Source: Bacillota bacterium
Lineage (GTDB): Bacteria; Bacillota; Clostridia; Lachnospirales; Lachnospiraceae
Assembly: GCA_023437365.1 (NCBI GenBank)
Contig: JAEZGK010000060.1
Location: 1 to 64,000 of the forward strand
Direction of reading: 5' to 3'
DNA length: 64,000 bases
A model generated the notes under the pieces. That model saw only the letters and a list, made by a program, of their open reading frames with translations. It ran no database searches and had not been told where the DNA came from. This document shows positions 54,195 through 62,035 of the stretch, piece by piece. Every line of letters begins with the position of its first letter. Positions within the stretch are counted from its first letter, which is position 1. The translations under genes and the position numbers were made by a program.

Positions 54195-55214
54195 TTAATA
54201 TATGGTACCACTGTTAATAATGGGTTGAGCATCCTTGTTACCGCAGAGTACAACCAGCAGGTTACTGACCATGGCTGCTTTTCTTTCTTCATCCAGAACT
54301 ACGATTTCCTCTGCACCAAGCTGATCAATCGCCATCTTAACCATACTTACCGCACCCTCTACGATCTTCTGACGGGCAGCAATGATGGCAACCGCCTGCT
54401 GCCTCTGCAGCATAGCCGCAGCAATCTCCTCGGAATAGGACAGATGCGTGATTCTTACTTCCTTAATCTCCAGTCCTGCTTCAAGAACTCTCTGCTGAAG
54501 CTCCAGCCTCATACTATCCGCAATCTCCTGACTGCTGCCACGGAGTGTCTTCTCATCTGCATCGTCCTCCATAGTATCATATGGATATAGTCTGGCAATA
54601 TTACGTATTGTTGAGTCACATTGAATAGATAAAAAGGTTTTATAATTTTCTACATTGAAAACTGACTTCGTCGGATCTGTAACTCTCCAGATTACGATAG
54701 CGCCGATAATGATCGGATTACCCAGAACGTCGTTCACCTTCTGCTTTTCATTATTGAGTGTCTGGGTCTTCATAGAAATCTTTTTAGAATAGGTGGTCTG
54801 TGCCGTAATCTGAGCGTTGGTTCCTGCTGAACCTGCTGCTACGGTTGCATTGACTGCCGGAAGCTTATTCGTGGGATTAAATCCTGATGCAAAGGGATTG
54901 GTATAAAAAAAGCCTTCCTTTTTAATCGTTCCGTAATACTTACCAAACAGTGTCATAACCAAGGCTTCGTTCGGATTCAGAATATGGAAGCCGCCGAGCA
55001 GGATAAAAAACAGGATGAATAAAGCAATCCCCAGTCCAAGCAGGATACCTCCCACAGCACCCAGTCTTCTACCAATAAAAAAAGGACCGTAAATCATAAG
55101 CAATACGGATGCTACAAGCACCATCAGCTCCGCAAGAAGCATGAGTCCTCCGCTTAAGGGTCTGATTTCCTTCTCTGTAATATTTCTCATTCCATAATTA
55201 CTTTCCTCATTCAT
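54195..55214 (-). CDS. SPFH/Band 7 domain membrane protein
   Basis: A 339-aa member of the stomatin/prohibitin/flotillin family. Two adjacent membrane helices (residues about 22-45 and 52-78) precede the SPFH domain (ILNPNEALVMTLFGKYYGTI, then IVIWRVTDPTKSVFNVENY and LEIKEVRITHLSYSEEIAAAML) and a short helical tail. GGAGG is eight bases before the ATG at 55214. Such proteins form membrane scaffolds. The operon with a ribbon-helix-helix protein and a micro membrane protein is notable. A consensus promoter is at 55344-55372. Confidence 0.9.
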   Translation of the reverse strand: MNEESNYGMRNITEKEIRPLSGGLMLLAELMVLVASVLLMIYGPFFIGRRLGAVGGILLGLGIALFILFFILLGGFHILNPNEALVMTLFGKYYGTIKKEGFFYTNPFASGFNPTNKLPAVNATVAAGSAGTNAQITAQTTYSKKISMKTQTLNNEKQKVNDVLGNPIIIGAIVIWRVTDPTKSVFNVENYKTFLSIQCDSTIRNIARLYPYDTMEDDADEKTLRGSSQEIADSMRLELQQRVLEAGLEIKEVRITHLSYSEEIAAAMLQRQQAVAIIAARQKIVEGAVSMVKMAIDQLGAEEIVVLDEERKAAMVSNLLVVLCGNKDAQPIINSGTIY

Positions 55215-55322
55215 AGAATAATCCTCCATCTTAAGTATTCACAAATGTAAGCATCGCTGAAAAAATTTTATGTATCATATATCAAAATGTCAGCCGGGTA
55301 ATACGTGTATTTTGTATTAATT

Positions 55323-55342
55323 TGATATCATTTTGATATCAT
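55323..55342. promoter_or_regulatory. Tandem palindromic operator of the SPFH operon
   Basis: TGATATCA occurs at 55323-55330 and 55335-55342, 12 bp apart, just downstream of the -10 element. Ribbon-helix-helix repressors bind short tandem sites on one face of DNA, so the protein at 53922-54176 is a candidate binder. Confidence 0.5.
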
Positions 55343-55343
55343 A

Positions 55344-55372
55344 AATATATCATCGACATTGATCCTTGTCAA
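55344..55372 (-). promoter_or_regulatory. Promoter of the SPFH operon
   Basis: Minus-strand TTGACA (55367-55372), 17-base spacer, TATATT (55344-55349). The leader is about 120 bases long. Confidence 0.7.
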
Positions 55373-55394
55373 TACTGGATGGATTAGAATTCCA

Positions 55395-55430
55395 TTAAAA
55401 AAGCAGTCACCAAAAATCCGGTGTCTGCTT
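55395..55430 (-). terminator. Intrinsic terminator of the PilZ gene
   Basis: AAGCAGACACC pairs with GGTGACTGCTT (one mismatch), followed by TTTTTT on the minus strand. It abuts the PilZ stop codon. Confidence 0.75.
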
Positions 55431-56076
55431 ATCTGCGACTCAGCTTTTCCTCTTTCGAATTCAATAGCTTCTCTACCTGCTGCGCCACATATTTTCCAAT
55501 GGTTTCATTTGGCTCTTCGAATTCACAGCCATACAGATAGCCTGTTTCGTTCTTAAACTCATCGGTCCGGGTGATAAAACCGACTAATGATTCTTTTTGA
55601 TTATACAATTTAAAGGAAATCTCTATCTTTGCATTCTCCTCCACCTTACGATGGCTCAGGATGCCCATGCCGGTAGCACTGATATCCTTCAGAATACATG
55701 GAAGCTCCTCTCTGGTTCCGTCTATATTGATGACCTTTGCCATGATATTGGCTCCCAGATAAAGCCGATATGATTTTCTATTTTTGACAATCTGCGCCTC
55801 CTTATCTGACTGCACGGCATACAGCTTCTGCCCGTTTAGCGATAAGGATCGAATTTTGACATTATGAAAGGTATATACTCCTATATCAGACCGATAGATC
55901 AGAGTGACACTTCGAAGCTTCGAGGCCGGAACAGTCTTGCCCGCGCTTTTCAGTGCTGACACATAAACCGAGTTTCCATACTGATAAAGCAGGCCAACAC
56001 CTACTTTATACCTAATCCCCATATAATAAAATTTTAACTCGACAACTGTGTTTACTGGTATCTCAATAACTTTCAT
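55429..56076 (-). CDS. PilZ domain c-di-GMP receptor (YcgR-like)
   Basis: A 215-aa protein with an N-terminal YcgR-like domain (VIEIPVNTVVELKFYYMG) and a C-terminal PilZ domain. The c-di-GMP-binding motifs are intact: RKSYR (RxxxR) near residue 105 and DISATG (D/NxSxxG) near 135. GGAAGG fits the ATG at 56076. A promoter lies at 56165-56193 and a terminator directly follows, so it is monocistronic. YcgR-type proteins slow flagellar motors or control other outputs; the target here is unknown. Confidence 0.9.
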   Translation of the reverse strand: MKVIEIPVNTVVELKFYYMGIRYKVGVGLLYQYGNSVYVSALKSAGKTVPASKLRSVTLIYRSDIGVYTFHNVKIRSLSLNGQKLYAVQSDKEAQIVKNRKSYRLYLGANIMAKVINIDGTREELPCILKDISATGMGILSHRKVEENAKIEISFKLYNQKESLVGFITRTDEFKNETGYLYGCEFEEPNETIGKYVAQQVEKLLNSKEEKLSRR

Positions 56077-56164
56077 AAAAGACCTTCCCATTGTGCTGCA
56101 TTTTGTTATTTAGAATTGTAAACTGCAAGTTAGTTCAAAATAAATGAACTTCTACACGGAAAAT

Positions 56165-56193
56165 AGTATAACATAATTTTCCATTTCAAACAA
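56165..56193 (-). promoter_or_regulatory. Promoter of the PilZ gene
   Basis: Minus-strand TTGTTT (56188-56193), 17-base spacer, TATACT (56165-56170). Confidence 0.6.
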
Positions 56194-56253
56194 TATTATT
56201 TGCCTGTCGAAATTATTAAAATTATATAATTTAGATTCTAATTGCTTCTATAT

Positions 56254-57228
56254 TTAATCGTTAGAAAACCTTGCCAGGGACATAATCGAGATACATCCCA
56301 GAATGAAGGTAGTGATTGAAAGGATCACGGTAGCAATCCACCAAATGGCATTTGCACCCTGGGGAATCGAAGGTATGATCTTGTCACGAAAGATCTCGAA
56401 GGTGGAGCCGAGAACAAAGCCAATAATCATACAATAGGTCTGGTGAGGGAATTTATTCATGGTCCATTCCAGCGGCTTGGTGATCAGGAAGATGCCGATC
56501 ACCGTCATCACACCCAGGATACCAATATATACGATATCAAATTGCGTGATTGCCAGCAGCAGACTGTCATACATGCCAAGAACCAGAAGCATATGAGAGG
56601 TACTGATGCCCGGCAGAACAAGTGCCAAAGCAATAATGATTCCTGTAGCCAGCAGCATCATGTAATGTGCCAGGCCTGAGCCGGAGCTGATGCTTAGATT
56701 GCCTGTCGGGATAAATCCGATAGAAACCACGATAATTAAGCCCAACAAGAAATAAACCACGGATGAAAACCTGATTGAAGAAGCCTTGGTTTTCTTATAC
56801 AAAGCAGGAATTCCTCCGATGACTGCTCCGAGAAAGAAGAAGGATACCGGCAGCGGGAACTTCTCTAAGAGCCATTTGATCACAAAGGCGAGGGACCCAA
56901 TACCCACTCCCGCACCAATGCAGAATTTAATCAAAAAAATCAGGTTATGCTTGATATCCTTAAGAAAATTACTGATTGCTCCAATCAGCTTATCATATAT
57001 TCCCAGTAAAATTGCCATCGTACCACCGCTCACGCCCGGTACACTCATGGACGAGCCGATCACAAAGCCCTTCAGCATAATAATCAAATCATTTCTAAAC
57101 TTTCCCTTCATAGTGATGAAAAGATACCGGTTTATCCGGATATCTTTTACTCCTTTCCCAATCTGTTCGTCTTTGCAGTAACAATAAAAAGTATAGTATG
57201 AATTATCATTTCTGTAAAGAGCTTCCAT
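56254..57228 (-). CDS. DUF368 family membrane protein (polyprenyl-phosphate transporter type)
   Basis: Eight or more membrane helices. Two related signature loops are SMSVPGVSGGTMAILLGIYD and ALVLPGISTSHMLLVLGMYD. DUF368 (PopT) proteins have been linked to recycling of undecaprenyl phosphate for cell-wall synthesis. The start is unclear: the ATG at 57228 has AGGAA upstream (324 aa), while the family-like N-terminus begins at the ATG at 57111, which has no ribosome binding site but follows a strong hairpin (57117-57152). The longest frame reaches 57264. Confidence 0.87.
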   Translation of the reverse strand: MEALYRNDNSYYTFYCYCKDEQIGKGVKDIRINRYLFITMKGKFRNDLIIMLKGFVIGSSMSVPGVSGGTMAILLGIYDKLIGAISNFLKDIKHNLIFLIKFCIGAGVGIGSLAFVIKWLLEKFPLPVSFFFLGAVIGGIPALYKKTKASSIRFSSVVYFLLGLIIVVSIGFIPTGNLSISSGSGLAHYMMLLATGIIIALALVLPGISTSHMLLVLGMYDSLLLAITQFDIVYIGILGVMTVIGIFLITKPLEWTMNKFPHQTYCMIIGFVLGSTFEIFRDKIIPSIPQGANAIWWIATVILSITTFILGCISIMSLARFSND

Positions 57229-57270
57229 ACTAAATTCCTGACATTGTCCTGATGAAGGATTCATAACAAA

Positions 57271-57297
57271 GACCCCGGACTATTCTCTCCGGGGCCT
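57271..57297 (-). terminator. Intrinsic terminator of the first FAD-enzyme gene
   Basis: GGCCCCGG pairs with CCGGGGTC, followed by TTTGTT on the minus strand, 20 bases after the stop codon at 57318. Confidence 0.7.
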
Positions 57298-57317
57298 GTC
57301 ATTATAACAATTGCTTA

Positions 57318-58802
57318 TTACGCTTTCCCCTGAAATACTGTATCTGTATCCTTACAGAGGAATTGTACTGCCTGACGTCCCATCATGGCTGCACCGGGCA
57401 GACCTCCGGGCGCCATCAGACGATGGCTGGCAAAGTATACCCCCTCTATGCCTTCCGGCTTAGAAGGATAAGTGTTACTTTTTTTACCCTTCTCCATCCC
57501 TGTCATCCAGGAACCCTTATAGGAGCGGAGATAGCGCTCGTAGGTCAGCGGGGTGGCTACATCCCATACCGCAACCTTCCCGGCTATCTTGGGAAATCTA
57601 TTGGATATCGCCTCAATGTAGCTCGTGGCCAGCTTCTCCTTCTCAGCTTCATAGGTGCCGTCTTCCTTACACTTTTTCCAGAAATCATAGCTATCTCCCG
57701 AGCAAAATGCAGTAACCGCCGTACATCCCTCCGGTGCATAGCCTTTATATCCGGAGTAGTTGTTCAGTCCGATGGAGGTAGCTGCGATATCGCCGCAGTA
57801 AATGGGCTTTTCCAGCTGGAAGGTGATATTTTCCGGAAGGTCGGATAAATCCGCCTCCACGCCAAGACAAATGAAGGTATCCAAAATCGGAACTGTTACT
57901 TTTCGCATAGTATCCGCCCATGCATCGTGAATCGGCGGTACAAAGAGTTGGTCTATCGCAACCAGGGTATCCTGGGCAACAATGACAGCATCTGCCTCTT
58001 CCAATTTGCCGTTGAGAATGACTCCGACAGCCACACCCTTTTTAACCTCAACCCGATCAACAGACTTACCATATTCGATTTTTCCGCCCAGCACCTTCAC
58101 TGTATCAGCTATGCGCTTCGCCATACCAAGGGACCCACCCTCCGGGTATCCACCATCTCCGGAAAGAAACGTTGCCAGGGTAAATACCAGACCGCTGGCA
58201 TTATACTCCGGTCCAATCATTGTCTGAAGGAAGCTTCTGAGGATCGGATTCTGAAACCTTTCTGAATACTCCATTACTGACTGATTCGTATAGAAGCTCA
58301 TACGGGTAAGTGCCGGCATCATATGAAGTATGGAGGATATCTCCAGCTTCTTCTTATTCTTAGTCTTCACTCCCTTGATGTCCATCACCGGCATCTGTAC
58401 CTTCGTAAATTTCTTTAAGTCCTTACACAGGCTGTTGATTTCCTTCGCATCCTCCGGTGCAAGCTCCAGCAGATGATTCCGAAGCTTCTCCAGATCCCTG
58501 TATAAGCATACGGTTTTCCCCTGAACTTCATAAGTGAAGAAGGGATCTCTGTTATAAATCGGAACCGAAGCATTCAAAGCTCCGACCTCTGTCCAAACCT
58601 CATGCATAGGAACCTTCGGTGATGAACCTGTCAGCCAGTGCATTCCTCCTTCAAACAGATAGCCTTTCCTTCTCCAGCTTGTGGAGGCTCCGCCGGGAAC
58701 GGTATGCTGTTCGTAAATCGTGACATCAAAGCCGCTCTGAACAGCATAAACACCTGCCGTCAGTCCGGCAATTCCTGCACCTACAATAATTACTTTCTTC
58801 AT
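57318..58802 (-). CDS. Phytoene desaturase/CrtI-like FAD-dependent oxidoreductase (copy 1)
   Basis: A 494-aa NAD(P)/FAD oxidoreductase of the phytoene desaturase/carotenoid isomerase type. The dinucleotide-binding motif VGAGIAGLTAGVYA is at the N-terminus, with YEQHTVPGGASTSWRRKGYLFEGGMHWLTG close behind. The C-terminal FAD motif is ASHRLMAPGGLPGAAMMGRQ. GGGGAAG fits the ATG at 58802. It pairs with the TetR gene upstream and resembles the 554-aa enzyme at 62028-63692. No carotenoid synthase is nearby, so the substrate may be another polyunsaturated or lipid molecule. Confidence 0.87.
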   Translation of the reverse strand: MKKVIIVGAGIAGLTAGVYAVQSGFDVTIYEQHTVPGGASTSWRRKGYLFEGGMHWLTGSSPKVPMHEVWTEVGALNASVPIYNRDPFFTYEVQGKTVCLYRDLEKLRNHLLELAPEDAKEINSLCKDLKKFTKVQMPVMDIKGVKTKNKKKLEISSILHMMPALTRMSFYTNQSVMEYSERFQNPILRSFLQTMIGPEYNASGLVFTLATFLSGDGGYPEGGSLGMAKRIADTVKVLGGKIEYGKSVDRVEVKKGVAVGVILNGKLEEADAVIVAQDTLVAIDQLFVPPIHDAWADTMRKVTVPILDTFICLGVEADLSDLPENITFQLEKPIYCGDIAATSIGLNNYSGYKGYAPEGCTAVTAFCSGDSYDFWKKCKEDGTYEAEKEKLATSYIEAISNRFPKIAGKVAVWDVATPLTYERYLRSYKGSWMTGMEKGKKSNTYPSKPEGIEGVYFASHRLMAPGGLPGAAMMGRQAVQFLCKDTDTVFQGKA

Positions 58803-58885
58803 ATTACTTCCCCTTTTCTGCGCTGCTTTTACACATCTCAAATTTGTGAGCGCAGCGCTGACACAAATTTACCGAGCGAAGGATT

Positions 58886-59476
58886 TTATAAAGTGCTTTC
58901 GCTTTTCCCCTTGATCATATCGATGATCCAATCGCCCTTTGGGCATGGAGTATTGGGATTCAAGGCTATCATTTCAGCAATCCCCTGAATGGAACACCAA
59001 TAAGCTATCCCCAAAGCATAAGGATCTCCTTCACGGATGGTTCCGTTTTGCTGTCCCTTTCTCATGATCGCAGCAGTCGGTGTAAATACATCAAAATCCT
59101 TCATCAAATTCTGAATGGATTGCGGGGCACCCTCGTTATAATACACCTGACTCATCAGCACAAACATCTTTGCGCCAAAGGGTTCTTTCAGAATGTATTC
59201 AAAGATCTGCTCCACACACAATTGAAAGAAGCTCAGCGGTTCCATATCCGTATTCATCATCATATCCATCGGTCCCGAGACGCCGAGCTTCACTAATTCC
59301 TCGTACAGCTTTTCTTTAGTCTCGAAATAATGAAATAATAATCCTACACTCATTCCGACCTGATCTGCAATATCCTTAATCTTAGTAGCTGAATAGCCCT
59401 TACGGATGAACAGATCCAGACCCGCTTCCAATATCTCCTGCCTGCGTTTTTCCTTTTGTTGCTCACGAACTCCCAT
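58886..59476 (-). CDS. TetR family transcriptional regulator
   Basis: A 196-aa repressor. The N-terminal helix-turn-helix is RRQEILEAGLDLFIRKGYSATKIKDIADQVGMSVGLLFHYF; the C-terminal domain binds an unknown ligand. GGGAG is eight bases before the ATG. It lies 83 bases upstream of the FAD enzyme gene and is probably its regulator and operon partner. A perfect palindrome at the transcription start (59494-59511) is a likely autoregulatory operator. Confidence 0.9.
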   Translation of the reverse strand: MGVREQQKEKRRQEILEAGLDLFIRKGYSATKIKDIADQVGMSVGLLFHYFETKEKLYEELVKLGVSGPMDMMMNTDMEPLSFFQLCVEQIFEYILKEPFGAKMFVLMSQVYYNEGAPQSIQNLMKDFDVFTPTAAIMRKGQQNGTIREGDPYALGIAYWCSIQGIAEMIALNPNTPCPKGDWIIDMIKGKSESTL

Positions 59477-59493
59477 TTGTTGAACTCCCGTTC

Positions 59494-59511
59494 ATTGAAT
59501 TTATATTCAAT
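59494..59511. promoter_or_regulatory. Candidate TetR operator
   Basis: The 18-bp palindrome ATTGAATTTATATTCAAT directly downstream of the -10 element; TGAACTCCCGTTCA lies next to it. Confidence 0.5.
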
Positions 59512-59540
59512 ATATTACTCTGAAATACTCCTCCTGTCAA
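59512..59540 (-). promoter_or_regulatory. Promoter of the TetR/FAD-enzyme operon
   Basis: Minus-strand TTGACA (59535-59540), 17-base spacer, TAATAT (59512-59517). Confidence 0.7.
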
Positions 59541-59720
59541 TTACTATTTTTCAAGACAGCGAAAAATTCAATATTTTTCTATATTTAAAATCATATGGCC
59601 CAAATAATGCATGAAAAATTTGAGACACCAGTGGAGACGACCCTTCTCTCTAGCATAAGCTACAGATCAAAGTGACTATAGTAAACACTTTCTCTCCTGC
59701 TTCGTAAGCTTTGCCAGACT

Positions 59721-59802
59721 GAGCGTTGCGCATCCCAAAGCGAACTTGTTCGCTATGCGGAGCGTTATTATGTAATAGGACGCGCTTTCCCATTACATAA
59801 TA
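59721..59802. repeat. Dispersed element, family 2, copy B
   Basis: Shares a 40-base identical core (59727-59766) with copy A and keeps the second hairpin ATGTAAT/ATTACAT, with changed loop bases. No coding potential. The rest of the gap 59541-59720 shows nothing. Confidence 0.75.
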
Positions 59803-59803
59803 A

Positions 59804-59828
59804 AAGTCCGGCTTCCCGAGCCGGACTT
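59804..59828 (-). terminator. Intrinsic terminator after the GNAT gene
   Basis: AAGTCCGGCT pairs with AGCCGGACTT around a five-base loop, followed on the minus strand by TTATTATG. It lies about 105 bases after the GNAT stop. Confidence 0.65.
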
Positions 59829-59932
59829 CTGTTAATCTATCGTTTAATCTATCAAATCTATTCCCATACTTCCATGCTCGACAAGGTCAGGCGTAAATAA
59901 GAAGTATCATTATGAATTTATCAATTACATCA

Positions 59933-60406
59933 CTAGGATTTTCCGATTTCCTTCATCATCAGGCACTCATTTACCCCCTGCTTATACAGGTTCGGAATTA
60001 TTCCAATCTCCTTATAACCGATGCTTTCATAAAGCTGCTTCGCTCTCGGATTGAAGTCCGCCACCACCAGAAACGCTTTACCTGCAGTCTGTGATATCGT
60101 AGCTTCAAAGAAGCTTAACAACTTCTTCCCGATGCCATAACCTCGGTATTGTTCCTTCACGGCAATGATATGCAGATAAGGGAAGCTGTGAAATGCTCCG
60201 TTCGGTATGTACCAGAGAAACCCCAGACACTCTTTGGTTTGCTGATTTACTGCAAGGTAGAATTCTCCCTTGGAGAACCCCTCCTCGATGGCCCGCCGCG
60301 CCTTTTCCTCCTCCGGAAAATATACTCTGCCAAGCTCCGAGTTAAGCAGTGCCTGAACACAATCCTCCAGATAGCGGCTCTCTGCCTTAATTATCATGAT
60401 CTCCAT
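59933..60406 (-). CDS. GNAT family N-acetyltransferase
   Basis: A 157-aa single GNAT domain. The acetyl-CoA-binding loop is QYRGYGIGKKLL (near residue 87), followed by ADFNPRAKQLYESIGYKEIG. The start could be the ATG at 60406 (GGGAG nine bases upstream) or the one three codons inside. It stands between CapA-type and TetR genes. Substrate unknown. Confidence 0.88.
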   Translation of the reverse strand: MEIMIIKAESRYLEDCVQALLNSELGRVYFPEEEKARRAIEEGFSKGEFYLAVNQQTKECLGFLWYIPNGAFHSFPYLHIIAVKEQYRGYGIGKKLLSFFEATISQTAGKAFLVVADFNPRAKQLYESIGYKEIGIIPNLYKQGVNECLMMKEIGKS

Positions 60407-60458
60407 CGTCGCTTACTCCCATCTATTTAGCTGCTCTGTAATGCTTCTCCCTCTTATA

Positions 60459-61961
60459 CTACTCTTTTATCACCCTGCCGTTATTATCAAAGGCTACCCC
60501 AAACTGCTTACAGTATCCATTGATCTTCTTCAGAATCCGCTTCTTCTCGCTGCCTGTCGCAGGTGTTGGCTGATAGTTATTCTTACTACTTACCGAAGAT
60601 ACAGAGCACGGAATAATTCTTACCTGGTCATCTGTTACCAATTGATCATTGTGGAAGGTAAAGGTCTGCTGATAAATCATTGTATCCTTATCCGGTGGGT
60701 TCGTATTACCGCCGAAGCAGAAATTCCCCAGGGAGTAAACAATATATGCACCCTTATATTCTTCCACAGGTTGAAGTACATGGGGATGATGACCGAGTAC
60801 TAAGTTGGCACCGCCTTCTTTGATTGCAATCCGACTTAATTCCTTTTGAGATTTGGTTATGACACTGGTTCGTTCAATCCCCCAATGGAAGCTGACAATC
60901 ACCAGGTCCGGCTTTTCCTTCTTCATATTCTTAATTGCTTTGCGAAGTACCACAGCCGCATCGCTTCTGCCCGTCTCCTGAACGGAGATCATACCAACCT
61001 TGATTCCTTTGACCTCATATACACCTACCTGGGAATAAGAGGAGTAAGCAATCTTCGCTTTCTCAAAGCTTTGGATGGTATCCGTATAACTGATCTCCCC
61101 GTAGTCTCTCGCATGATTATTAGCAAAGGCTACTGCTTCAATGGAGCCCTCCTTCAAAATATTGATATAGGAGGGTTTCCCACGGAAAGCCCATTGCTTC
61201 TCGACTCTGCTGCCACGATTGCTCAGTGTTCCTTCGAAATTAACGAGGGTCATGTCATCCTTGGCGAAGTAGGTTTTTACATTCTTGAAGAAGTATGCAT
61301 CATCCTTCTGTTTATTATATACGGCAAAGAAATTCCGATCGGCGTACTGCTTAATATCGCTTGAGAAGGTACAATCTCCTGCTGCGCTGATCGTGATCGA
61401 CACATCCTTTACAACCGTGATCTTACAGACACGCTTCGCTTTACCGAGTGTTACGGTTACCTTCGCTTCTCCGTAATGGACTGCCTTAACAAGTCCTGTA
61501 TCAGATACGGTGATGATCTTCTTATCACTGCTTTTAAACCTCGGCTCCTCACCCGACAGATTCTCCTCCGTCAGAATTACCTTCAGCTGATGGCTTTTTC
61601 CCTGGTCTATCGTGATTTTCTCTTCCTTCAGATGAATCGTGCCGGCATATACCCTGGGTTCTGAAGGAGTTGGAGAAACCTCTGGAGTCGGTGTAAGCTC
61701 AGGTGTCGGTGTAAGCTCAGGTGACGTCGTAACCTCAGGAGTCGATGTGACCTCAGGAGTCGATGTAACCTCAGGAGTCGATGTGACCTCAGGTACAGTC
61801 TCAGGTGCTAACGTCGGTGTGACCTCAGCACTCATGCTCTGTATCGTGCCCGTTAATTCCTTTGCGCTTGCCGAGCCCTGATCGCTGGCAGCAAAATTTA
61901 ATTCATAGGTAAATACAATACATAAAATTAAAATAACACTAAATATTTGTCGGTGTTTCAT
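60459..61961 (-). CDS. CapA-family metallophosphatase-like protein with Pro/Thr linker and Big_2 domain
   Basis: About 500 aa. A signal peptide or anchor (RQIFSVILILCIVFTYEL) is followed by a low-complexity TPEVTS/TPELTP linker, a bacterial Ig-like Big_2 domain (residues about 105-185: KITIDQGKSHQLKV, KIITVSDTGLVKAVHYGEAKVTVT) and a CapA domain with AAGDCTFSS, VNFEGTLSN, FANNHARDYG, FHWGIE and LGHHPHVLQP. CapA proteins belong to the calcineurin-like fold and relate to polyglutamate capsule export; stand-alone secreted copies have unclear roles. GGGAG fits the ATG at 61961. Confidence 0.9.
   Translation of the reverse strand: MKHRQIFSVILILCIVFTYELNFAASDQGSASAKELTGTIQSMSAEVTPTLAPETVPEVTSTPEVTSTPEVTSTPEVTTSPELTPTPELTPTPEVSPTPSEPRVYAGTIHLKEEKITIDQGKSHQLKVILTEENLSGEEPRFKSSDKKIITVSDTGLVKAVHYGEAKVTVTLGKAKRVCKITVVKDVSITISAAGDCTFSSDIKQYADRNFFAVYNKQKDDAYFFKNVKTYFAKDDMTLVNFEGTLSNRGSRVEKQWAFRGKPSYINILKEGSIEAVAFANNHARDYGEISYTDTIQSFEKAKIAYSSYSQVGVYEVKGIKVGMISVQETGRSDAAVVLRKAIKNMKKEKPDLVIVSFHWGIERTSVITKSQKELSRIAIKEGGANLVLGHHPHVLQPVEEYKGAYIVYSLGNFCFGGNTNPPDKDTMIYQQTFTFHNDQLVTDDQVRIIPCSVSSVSSKNNYQPTPATGSEKKRILKKINGYCKQFGVAFDNNGRVIKE
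61676..61800. repeat. 18-bp tandem repeats encoding the TPEVTS linker
   Basis: About seven 18-base units such as CCTCAGGAGTCGATGTGA, within the CapA gene. They encode a Pro/Thr-rich spacer typical of surface proteins and may vary in number between strains. Confidence 0.75.
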
Positions 61962-62006
61962 GTCAATTCTCTCCCTATTCCGCAAAGCATACACTCATAT
62001 TTATAT

Positions 62007-62035
62007 AATATAGCATATCCTCAGGAATTAACCAA
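62007..62035 (-). promoter_or_regulatory. Promoter of the CapA-type gene
   Basis: Minus-strand TTGGTT (62030-62035), 17-base spacer, TATATT (62007-62012). It overlaps the last codons of the upstream FAD enzyme gene. Confidence 0.6.
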
